Positions 25,607 through 33,148 of a stretch of 64,000 nt of DNA are shown piece by piece. This stretch comes from JAPKZH01 sp964537875 (GTDB taxonomy: Bacteria > Acidobacteriota > Aminicenantia > Aminicenantales > UBA4085), in contig CAZIDN010000004.1 in the NCBI GenBank assembly GCA_964537875.1, positions 1 through 64,000 on the forward strand. The letters run 5' to 3'. Position numbers and translations under genes: made by a program. The notes beneath the pieces are model-generated. The model saw only the letters and a program-made list of their open reading frames with translations, ran no database searches and was not told the origin of the DNA. Each line of letters starts with the position of its first letter. Positions within the stretch are counted from its first letter, which is position 1.

Positions 25607-25712
25607 TGCAGAGGGATCCAAAGGGGAGCGCCCCCTTGGCCGATTAAAATGTCATCAGAGACACATTTAAGAATATAACGGTTGGCGGGCAGTCGCCCTT
25701 CCGTTTCTTCGA

Positions 25713-27761
25713 TTAAATGACAGCCGAGGGCGGCGGAGGTTCGTCGGCCGCTCCCTTGTTTTTCAGCGGAACCTTGATCAGGTAGATTGCGATGAGACCG
25801 AGCACAACCAGACCGCCGATGTAGCGGTCGATTCCGGCGAAATAGTCGGTGCTGGTGAAGATCTGCGGTATGTCGAAATGGAGGATGTTCTGGAGAAAGA
25901 AGAATTTCCAGGCCGCCCGCAAAAGGCCCGTCAGCCCCTCTCCGGCGATTAGGCCGGCCGCCAGAAGGATGCCAATATTATCCGCCCTGGTCTTTTGGGC
26001 GGGATTCAGTTTTCGCCTGGCCGAGAACTTATCCATGATTCCTTTAATCATGCCGCCGCAGAAGATGGCGAATGTTGTTTCAAGCGGCAGATACATCCCG
26101 ACCGCCACCAGCATCGGAGAGCGGACCTGGATCAGGATGAAGGCGAAGCCCATCAGCATCCCGACGATCACGAGAGGCCAGGCCATTTCACCCCCGACAA
26201 TGCCTTGAGCGAGGGCGGCCATGAGTCCGGCTTGAGGGGCCGAGAGGTCCTTGCTGCCTAACTTGAAAGCGCCGATCAGGAGCATGAGCGGGAAGTAAAG
26301 AACCATCGAGGAGACAAGGATGCCGAAGATATTGCCGACCTGCATCTTCCAGGGCGTGCCCCCGAGGATATGCCCGACCTTGAGGTCCTGGAGCATTTCG
26401 CCCGCGACGGCGGAGGAAACGCAGACGACGGACGCGACGCCCAGGACGGCGGTAACTCCCGGCATTCCGGTGGCGCCGATGAGGACCATGAACAGAGCGG
26501 CGATGATGAGCGTGGAGAGGGTCAAGCCGGAAATGGGATTATTGGATGAGCCGATCGTTCCGACCAGGTTACCGGAAACAGCGGCGAAAAAGAACCCGGC
26601 CAAAGCCATGACCCCGGCGGCCAGGAGGGCCGGCGGGTAGGTACCGATAAAAACTTTGTAGACGAAGATCATGAGAAGAAAGGTGATGGCCAACCCGCCC
26701 AGAACAAACTTAATATTCAGGTCCTTTTCCAATCTGGATGTGATTCCAGTCTGTTGGCTGGTGGCCTTCTTAACATCGCTCAAGGATCTTTTCATGCCGG
26801 CGGCCAGATTCTTCCTCATCCTGAAAAGCGTATAGCCGGCGCCGACAAGCATGCCGCCGACGGCGATCGGCCGGATGATGAATTTCCAGACGTTGGTCAC
26901 CATGTCTCCCCATTCGACCTGGGCCATGGCTACGCCGGGCCCATAGAACTTCTCGATGAGCTGCGGGCCGAGGAAGAACATCAAGAGAGGAGCAAAAAGT
27001 CCCCAAGCCAAAACGCCGCCGGCAAAATTCAACGAAGCGAGTTTGGGACCGATGATATACCCGACCCCGATGTAGGCGGGATAAATGCCCGGGCCGGCAA
27101 CGGCGACCGTTCCTCCGGCGTCCACTTTGGGAGCGTCTTTGACTGCGCCCAGCCGGACAATGCTCGAGCCGATGGTCCCGATTTTGATGATGAAATCTTT
27201 GGTGGCCGCGAAGATCTGGATCACCCCGAGCGAATAGAAGAAAGCCCCGAGTCCCATCGCTTGAAAGAGGAACTTGGCGCCGGCGCTTCCCTTTTGGCCG
27301 GCCTTGTGGATTTCGGAAGCCGCCACCGATTCGGGAAAGACGAGGTCGGGATCGGTGACCATGACTCGGCGCAAAAACGTGACGAAGAGGATTCCGAGCA
27401 AACCGCCGATGAACATCAAGGCCGTCGATTTGATATAGGATTCGAGGGTGTTGAAATTCGTCCAGGCGCCGGCGATGAGGAAGGCCGGGATGGTGAAGAT
27501 GGCGCCCGCGGCGACCGATTCGCCGATCGAGCCGACGGTCCGGGCGAAATTCTCTTCGAGAATGGAGCCTTTCATAATGCGGAGGACGGCCATGCCGATG
27601 ACCGCCGCCGGATAGGTGGCGGCGATCGTCATCCCGGCCCTGAGCCCGAGGTAGGCGTTGGCCGAGCCCAGGATGACGGTCATCACCAGGCCGAGGAGCA
27701 GAGCGCGCAAGGTGAATTCTTTCATGTCCGTCTTTTCAGGCACAAACGGTTTGTAGCTCAT
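25713..27761 (-). CDS. OPT-family oligopeptide transporter
   Basis: A 682 aa polytopic inner-membrane protein with about 15 hydrophobic segments, in the prokaryotic oligopeptide transporter family. Recognisable stretches are AYLGLRAGMTIAATYPAAVI near the start and GGTIGSSNNPISGLTLST-like sequence mid-protein. Likely imports peptides by ion symport. I chose MSYKPF (27761) because an AAGGAG site precedes it; the open frame allows 14 more residues upstream. It is monocistronic and divergent from mreB. Confidence 0.9.
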   Translation of the reverse strand: MSYKPFVPEKTDMKEFTLRALLLGLVMTVILGSANAYLGLRAGMTIAATYPAAVIGMAVLRIMKGSILEENFARTVGSIGESVAAGAIFTIPAFLIAGAWTNFNTLESYIKSTALMFIGGLLGILFVTFLRRVMVTDPDLVFPESVAASEIHKAGQKGSAGAKFLFQAMGLGAFFYSLGVIQIFAATKDFIIKIGTIGSSIVRLGAVKDAPKVDAGGTVAVAGPGIYPAYIGVGYIIGPKLASLNFAGGVLAWGLFAPLLMFFLGPQLIEKFYGPGVAMAQVEWGDMVTNVWKFIIRPIAVGGMLVGAGYTLFRMRKNLAAGMKRSLSDVKKATSQQTGITSRLEKDLNIKFVLGGLAITFLLMIFVYKVFIGTYPPALLAAGVMALAGFFFAAVSGNLVGTIGSSNNPISGLTLSTLIIAALFMVLIGATGMPGVTAVLGVASVVCVSSAVAGEMLQDLKVGHILGGTPWKMQVGNIFGILVSSMVLYFPLMLLIGAFKLGSKDLSAPQAGLMAALAQGIVGGEMAWPLVIVGMLMGFAFILIQVRSPMLVAVGMYLPLETTFAIFCGGMIKGIMDKFSARRKLNPAQKTRADNIGILLAAGLIAGEGLTGLLRAAWKFFFLQNILHFDIPQIFTSTDYFAGIDRYIGGLVVLGLIAIYLIKVPLKNKGAADEPPPPSAVI

Positions 27762-27792
27762 CCCACTCTCCTTTGTTGGATTCGATGTCCTC

Positions 27793-27822
27793 TTTATATT
27801 CAAATTCTTCGGACAAAGTCAA
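27793..27822 (-). promoter_or_regulatory. Candidate promoter of the OPT transporter
   Basis: On the minus strand TTGACT (complement of 27817-27822) and TATAAA (complement of 27793-27798) are 18 bp apart, about 32 bp upstream of the chosen ATG. This supports MSYKPF as the start rather than the longer frame. Confidence 0.55.
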
Positions 27823-27850
27823 GTCGCGACGTCCCTCTCATTATTTTATT

Positions 27851-27879
27851 TGCGCGAAAACGGAAATTGTGCTAAATAA
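27851..27879 (+). promoter_or_regulatory. Weak candidate promoter of the mre operon
   Basis: TTGCGC at 27851-27856 and TAAATA at 27874-27879 are 17 bp apart, 25 bp before the mreB ATG. It is back-to-back with the OPT promoter. The match is weak. Confidence 0.3.
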
Positions 27880-27904
27880 CTTTTATCGACGGAGAAGGAC
27901 CGAT

Positions 27905-28936
27905 ATGAGCGTTATCAGCTGGATCAAGGGCAGGCTGTTTTGCGACCTGGCCATCGACCTGGGCACGGCCAACACCCTGGTCTACCTCAAAGGCAAGGGG
28001 ATCATCATCCAGGAGCCGTCCATTGTCGTCATCAACAAGCAGACGGGAAAAGTGGAGGCCGTCGGGAACCGGGCCAAGGAGATGCTCGGCAAAACGCCGA
28101 CTAACTTGATCGCCATCAAGCCGATGCGGGACGGCGTCATCGCCGATTTCGAGATCGCCGAGAAAATGCTGGATTATTTCATCAAAAAAGCCACCAACAA
28201 CCGCGGCTTCCTGTTGAGGCCGAGAATCGTCATCGGCATTCCCACGGGCATCACCCAGGTCGAACGGCGGGCCGTCAAGGACGTGGCGACGCGGGCCAAG
28301 GCGACCGAAGTGTTCCTGGTGGAACAACCCTTGTCGGCCGCCGTCGGGGCCGACCTGCCGATCACCGAACCCACGGGAAACATGGTCGTCGACATCGGCG
28401 GGGGGACGACGGATATCGCCGTCATTTCTCTCAACGGCATCGTCTTCAATCATTCCATCCGCGTGGCGGGTAATGAGATGGACGAGGCCATCATCCAGTA
28501 TTTGAAGAAAAAATATAACCTGCTCATCGGTGAACGGAGCGCCGAACAGGTCAAGCTCCAGATCGGCTCGGCCTATCCTCTGGACGAGCCTCTGACCATG
28601 GAAATCAAGGGCCGAGACCTGCGGGAAGGGATCCCCAAGACGATCGTCATCGATGACCAGGAGATCCGAGAGGCCTTGGAGGACGTCGTCGCATCGATCG
28701 TGAACGCGGTCCGGATCGCCCTGGAAAAAACCCCGCCGGAGCTCTCGGCCGACATCATCGACCGCGGCATCATCCTCACGGGCGGGGGAGCCCTTCTCAA
28801 GAATCTCGACAAACGGATCCGCGAGGAAACCCAGCTGCCCGTGTTCATCACCGAGGACCCTTTGACCACGGTCGTGCTGGGAGCCGGGAAAATGCTGGAT
28901 GACCTGGAGCTGCTGAAGAAAGTCACAGTGTCATAA
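27905..28936 (+). CDS. mreB: Rod-shape-determining actin homologue MreB
   Basis: Cytoskeletal ATPase that positions the elongation peptidoglycan machinery. It is 343 aa from the ATG at 27905, behind AGAAGGA. Actin-fold phosphate loops appear as AIDLGTANTLVY and VDIGGGTTDIAVI, with ILTGGGALLKNLD as the adenosine motif. The open frame extends 44 codons upstream without conservation. It is first of the mreB-mreC-mreD-mrdA-rodA operon. Confidence 0.97.
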   Translation: MSVISWIKGRLFCDLAIDLGTANTLVYLKGKGIIIQEPSIVVINKQTGKVEAVGNRAKEMLGKTPTNLIAIKPMRDGVIADFEIAEKMLDYFIKKATNNRGFLLRPRIVIGIPTGITQVERRAVKDVATRAKATEVFLVEQPLSAAVGADLPITEPTGNMVVDIGGGTTDIAVISLNGIVFNHSIRVAGNEMDEAIIQYLKKKYNLLIGERSAEQVKLQIGSAYPLDEPLTMEIKGRDLREGIPKTIVIDDQEIREALEDVVASIVNAVRIALEKTPPELSADIIDRGIILTGGGALLKNLDKRIREETQLPVFITEDPLTTVVLGAGKMLDDLELLKKVTVS

Positions 28937-28950
28937 CCTGATTAGATGGA

Positions 28951-29790
28951 ATGTCTCAAATCCAGAGTGAGAGAAGAAAGCAACTTGTCTTGGCGGGCCT
29001 TCTTTTTTTTCAGCTGGTCTTGATCTCTCTTCAGGTACCGCGGGGTGAAGAATCCAGCTATTTCGAAAAAGGCATTTTTTTCATCTTCTCGCCTGTCCAG
29101 CGGGGCATTCATGCCCTCTTCGAAAAAATGGGATCGGTCTGGACGCGGTATGTCGATTTGCGCAGCGTGGAGAAGCAGAACCGGGACATGAAGGACGAGC
29201 TTTTCCGCCTGCGGCAGGAAAACATCCAGCTGCGTAACGGCCTTGAGAAATTCGCGGACAAGCAGGCGATCGCCCGAATCCTGTCCGACCTTCGCCAGTC
29301 GTACCTCTTCGCCGCGGTCATCGGCGCCGATGCCTCCAATTTGTACAAATCCGTCATCATCGACAAGGGCTCACGGGACGGGGTGACCAACAGCATGGCT
29401 GTGGTCGATAAATACGGGAGTCTCGTCGGCCGGACCATCAACCCCGTGTCTCTTGGAGAGGCCACCGTTCAGCTTCTGACCGACGACAACAGCGGGATCA
29501 GCGTCTATTCTAAAGACCATCGGGTCGTGGGCGTGCTGGCCGGTGACGGGAAAAGCGGGACCTGTTGGTTTAAGTACGTCCAGGCGACGAATACCGACCT
29601 GGCCGTGGGGGAGGAGTTGATCACCTCCGCTTTCGACAGGATCTTTCCGGCTGGTATCAAAGTCGGACGGGTTGTTTCGATCGTCACCGACAACTCCCTG
29701 TTCAAGAAGATCGCCGTCCGCCCCGAGCTGGATTTGGCTGATTTGAATTTCGTGGCGGTCTTGACCCAGCGGCTGGATACTTTGTTTTAG
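28951..29790 (+). CDS. mreC: Rod-shape-determining protein MreC
   Basis: Periplasmic scaffold of the elongasome, 279 aa. One N-terminal membrane segment at about 12-28 is followed by a coiled coil at about 65-100. The beta-domain contains VIGADASNLYKSVIIDKG and the GVTNSMAVVD region typical of MreC. It lies 14 bp after mreB. Confidence 0.93.
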   Translation: MSQIQSERRKQLVLAGLLFFQLVLISLQVPRGEESSYFEKGIFFIFSPVQRGIHALFEKMGSVWTRYVDLRSVEKQNRDMKDELFRLRQENIQLRNGLEKFADKQAIARILSDLRQSYLFAAVIGADASNLYKSVIIDKGSRDGVTNSMAVVDKYGSLVGRTINPVSLGEATVQLLTDDNSGISVYSKDHRVVGVLAGDGKSGTCWFKYVQATNTDLAVGEELITSAFDRIFPAGIKVGRVVSIVTDNSLFKKIAVRPELDLADLNFVAVLTQRLDTLF

Positions 29791-29801
29791 GACGCTTGAC
29801 G

Positions 29802-30284
29802 ATGAGAGATGTCATGGAAGCGGCGGCCGGAATCCTGATCGCCTTTTTGTTCTATACGCTTTTTCGCAAGATCTCGGTATCGCTTTCGGAAGGCCTGAAT
29901 TTTTTTACCCTGGCCGTGATTCTCATCGGTCTGATGAAGGGCGAGATGGCCGGGGCCTCCATGGGGATGGCCTGCGGCCTGATCGTCGACTCGTTTTCGC
30001 TCGGGGTTTTCGGCATCGCCGGTCTGGCGAACACGCTGACGGGATACCTGGCGGGATACATCTCGAGAAAGGTCAATGTCATTCCGTTCCTGCGCAACCT
30101 GGTCTTCATCGGGATCATGGCCAGCCTCGAGCTTGCGGTCTGGATGGGGATGTCCGCCCTCATTTTTGGCGAGGGCATCCATTTCGGAAAAGGGCTGATC
30201 TTTCTTCGGCCGGTCTTCACCGCGATCGTCGGCAGCCTTCTTTTCCTGGGAATCCGAAAGTTCAAGGCCAAGCATGAAAAGTAG
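29802..30284 (+). CDS. mreD: Rod-shape-determining protein MreD
   Basis: A small integral membrane protein (160 aa, about five membrane segments) in the MreD position of the operon. Sequence conservation in this family is low; assignment rests on hydrophobicity, size and context. I chose the ATG at 29802; an in-frame TTG lies two codons upstream but too close to the ribosome site. The 3' end overlaps mrdA by 11 bp. Confidence 0.85.
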   Translation: MRDVMEAAAGILIAFLFYTLFRKISVSLSEGLNFFTLAVILIGLMKGEMAGASMGMACGLIVDSFSLGVFGIAGLANTLTGYLAGYISRKVNVIPFLRNLVFIGIMASLELAVWMGMSALIFGEGIHFGKGLIFLRPVFTAIVGSLLFLGIRKFKAKHEK

Positions 30285-32088
30285 CCAGATCTACCAGGAT
30301 TTTTCTCCCATCCAGAACCGCGTTCAAATCGTCACCATCCTCATCGAGGTCCTCTTCCTGGTCCTGGCGCTCTATTATTGGAAAGTCCAGATCCTGGACT
30401 ATAAAAAATATTGGAAGATGTCCGAGGCCAACCGGACTCGGGAGGTCATCATCCCGGCGCCCCGGGGCGTCCTGACCGATCGGGGGGGGGCGGTGATCCT
30501 GGCTGACAACCAGGGGGCTTTCAACGCCTCGCTGATCCGCGAAAACTGTAAGAACCCCAAGGAGTCCTACCCAAGAATCAGCCGTCTTCTCGGCCTGACC
30601 GAGGACGAGCTCGAAAAGAGAATCGAGAAATACGCCGGCCAGCCCCTTTTTAAGCCGATCGTCGTCAAGGATAACCTGATCCTGGACGAAGTGTCCCGGA
30701 TCGAGGCTCGGAAAGTCGACCTGCCCGAGCTCGTGGTCGAGACGGAACCCAGAAGATTCTATCCGTTTAAAAGCCTTGGAGCTCACGTGATCGGGTATAT
30801 GCAGGAGCCGTCGCCGGAGGAACTGAGGACCGTCTACAAAGACCGCCGCCTTGGCGATCTGGTGGGGAAGACGGGCATCGAGGCGATATACGACAGCCGG
30901 CTGGTCGGCGTGGATGGAAAAGCGGTCGAGGTCGTCGACAGCTTGGGCAGAAGAATGGACGAGCTGAGCAGGGTCGAGCCGAACCCGGCGCCGAAACTGC
31001 GACTGACCTTGGATTACGATCTTCAGGCCAAAGCGGAAGAGCTGTTGACGGGTCGGGAGGGTACGATCATTGTCCTTGAGGCCAAAACGGGAGACGTCCT
31101 GGCCTTGGCCAGTTATCCCACCTTTGATCCAAACAAATTTATCAACCGGTTCACTCCCGAGGAGTGGCTGGGCCTTTTGAAAAGCCCGGATACACCCCTC
31201 GTCAACCGAGCCATTCAGGGGCTGTATTCGCCGGGCTCTATTTTTAAGATCGTGATGGCTTCCGGAGGCCTCGCCTCGGGCGTCATCACAGACCAGACGA
31301 CCTTTTTTTGCGGGGGGCGCGCGGAATTCTACGGCCATCCTTTTGACTGTTGGCTGGAGGGCGGACACGGAGCGTTGAGCCTCTTCAATGCCATCCGCTA
31401 TTCTTGCAACGTCTTTTTTTATAACGTCGCCCGGAGGATGGGCATCGAGGAGATCGCTGCCTTTGCCCAGAAATTAGGCCTGGGCGCGAAGACCGGCATC
31501 GACCTTCCCGGTGAAAAAGAAGGGCTTGTCCCGACGCCCGAATGGAAGAAGAAGACGCGCAACGCCGCTTGGTATCCCGGGGAAACGATTTCGGTGGGCA
31601 TCGGCCAGGGGCCTCTTCAAGTCACCCCGCTCCAGATTTCCGTCGTGACGGCCCTGGTCGCAAACCGAGGGATTCGAGTCCGACCCCATCTCCTGTTCGG
31701 AGACGCTTCATCGAATGGCCAACAAGAGGAACGCGTCTCGATCGAGAGCGGCGTCTTCGAGAAGGTCATCGAAGGCATGTGGCGATCGGTGAATGAGCAG
31801 GGCACAGGCCAGGCCGCCCGCGTCGACAACTTCAATGTCTGCGGCAAGACCGGCTCCTCCCAAACGGTCAGCTCCGAAAAGGCCGAGAAAATGGCCTCCC
31901 AGATGAAGCAAAAAAAGACGCATGCCTGGTTCACAGGGTTTGCGCCGCGGGACAATCCTCAGGTCGTTGTCACCGTGCTCGTCGAATTCGGCGGCATGGG
32001 CGGGGCCACGGCCGCCCCGCTAGCCCAGCGGATTTTTGCCTTGTATCAAGACAAATATGATCGACAGAAAACAGCTTCGGGAAATTGA
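30274..32088 (+). CDS. mrdA: Penicillin-binding protein 2 (elongation transpeptidase)
   Basis: Class B PBP that cross-links peptidoglycan with RodA during cell elongation, 604 aa. It has an N-terminal membrane anchor (about 23-42), a pedestal domain with APRGVLTDRGG, and the transpeptidase domain. Catalytic motifs are SIFK (Ser322-Lys325), SCN (377-379) and KTG (525-527). It overlaps mreD upstream and rodA by 32 bp downstream. Confidence 0.96.
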   Translation: MKSSQIYQDFSPIQNRVQIVTILIEVLFLVLALYYWKVQILDYKKYWKMSEANRTREVIIPAPRGVLTDRGGAVILADNQGAFNASLIRENCKNPKESYPRISRLLGLTEDELEKRIEKYAGQPLFKPIVVKDNLILDEVSRIEARKVDLPELVVETEPRRFYPFKSLGAHVIGYMQEPSPEELRTVYKDRRLGDLVGKTGIEAIYDSRLVGVDGKAVEVVDSLGRRMDELSRVEPNPAPKLRLTLDYDLQAKAEELLTGREGTIIVLEAKTGDVLALASYPTFDPNKFINRFTPEEWLGLLKSPDTPLVNRAIQGLYSPGSIFKIVMASGGLASGVITDQTTFFCGGRAEFYGHPFDCWLEGGHGALSLFNAIRYSCNVFFYNVARRMGIEEIAAFAQKLGLGAKTGIDLPGEKEGLVPTPEWKKKTRNAAWYPGETISVGIGQGPLQVTPLQISVVTALVANRGIRVRPHLLFGDASSNGQQEERVSIESGVFEKVIEGMWRSVNEQGTGQAARVDNFNVCGKTGSSQTVSSEKAEKMASQMKQKKTHAWFTGFAPRDNPQVVVTVLVEFGGMGGATAAPLAQRIFALYQDKYDRQKTASGN

Positions 32089-33148
32089 TTGGATCCTCAT
32101 CGGGCTCTTGCTCGTGAATTCCCTGGTCGGGGTGGCCCTCATCTACAGCTCGTCTCATTATCTTCCCGGCAACTTCTTTCTGAGGCAGGTCGTCTGGGTC
32201 CTGGTCAGCTTGGCCATCCTCTTTTTGACGATTTCCGTCGATTACAAAATGCTCCTGGCGTATTCTCCTTATATTCTGGGTCTTTTTACCCTGGTCCTAT
32301 TTGGGCTTTTGGCTTTTGGACGGACGATCGCCGGCGCCAAAAGCTGGATCCGGCTGGCTTTTATCGGGGGGCAGCCGTCTGAGCTCGCCAAAATCGCCGT
32401 GCTCCTCGTCCTGGCCCGCGTCTTTTCGGAATTCCGCCGACCCTATCTCACGACCGGCTTTGCCGCACTCAGCGCGGCGGTCGTCTTCGTCCCGGTCGGA
32501 CTGGTCGCCCTCCAGCCGGACCTGGGCACGGCGGTCACGTTTCTGCCCTTGCTCTTCGCCTGCTTCCTGCTGGCCGGGCTGCGGAGAAAAACGTTGATCC
32601 TATTCCTCATCCTGACCCTGGCGGTCGGCCTGGCCGGCTGGAATTTTTTGTTGAAGGATTACCAGAAAAAGCGGCTCACCACCCTCATCAACCCCAGCCA
32701 GGACCCGCGCGGCTCGGGATATCATGTCCTTCAATCCAAGATCGCCATCGGGTCCGGGGGACTTTTGGGCAAGGGCTATAAGAAGGGCAGCCAAAGCCAG
32801 CTCAAATTCCTCCCGGCCCGGCACACCGATTTTATCTTTTCGGTTCTGGGCGAGGAGTTCGGCTTTGCCGGCGTCCTGCTCGTCTTTTTCAGCTATTTCT
32901 TGTTCTTGTCCAGGATCTTCAAGACCGTTCCCAAATCCCGGGACCGGCCCGGCATGTATATCGTCTTCATGGCGGCCTGCCTGATCGCCTTCCAGTTCCT
33001 GGTCAACGTGATGATGATCGTCGGGCTCTTTCCAATCGCCGGCATCCCCATCCCGCTGCTGAGCTATGGAGGTTCGTCGATCTTGACGACCTTCATCGCT
33101 GTCGGATTGGTCCTGAACGTGAAGATGAGAAGATTCGCCAATGTCTGA
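32057..33148 (+). CDS. rodA: SEDS-family peptidoglycan glycosyltransferase RodA
   Basis: Polymerises glycan strands from lipid II together with PBP2. From the ATG at 32057 it is 363 aa with about ten membrane segments. Typical blocks are GAKSWIRL, QPSELAKIA, QPDLGTAVTFLP and ARHTDFIFSVLGEEFGF. The open frame would allow seven more residues, but MIDRKQLREIDW is the natural beginning. It overlaps mrdA by 32 bp and the radical-SAM gene by 8 bp. Confidence 0.95.
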   Translation: MIDRKQLREIDWILIGLLLVNSLVGVALIYSSSHYLPGNFFLRQVVWVLVSLAILFLTISVDYKMLLAYSPYILGLFTLVLFGLLAFGRTIAGAKSWIRLAFIGGQPSELAKIAVLLVLARVFSEFRRPYLTTGFAALSAAVVFVPVGLVALQPDLGTAVTFLPLLFACFLLAGLRRKTLILFLILTLAVGLAGWNFLLKDYQKKRLTTLINPSQDPRGSGYHVLQSKIAIGSGGLLGKGYKKGSQSQLKFLPARHTDFIFSVLGEEFGFAGVLLVFFSYFLFLSRIFKTVPKSRDRPGMYIVFMAACLIAFQFLVNVMMIVGLFPIAGIPIPLLSYGGSSILTTFIAVGLVLNVKMRRFANV

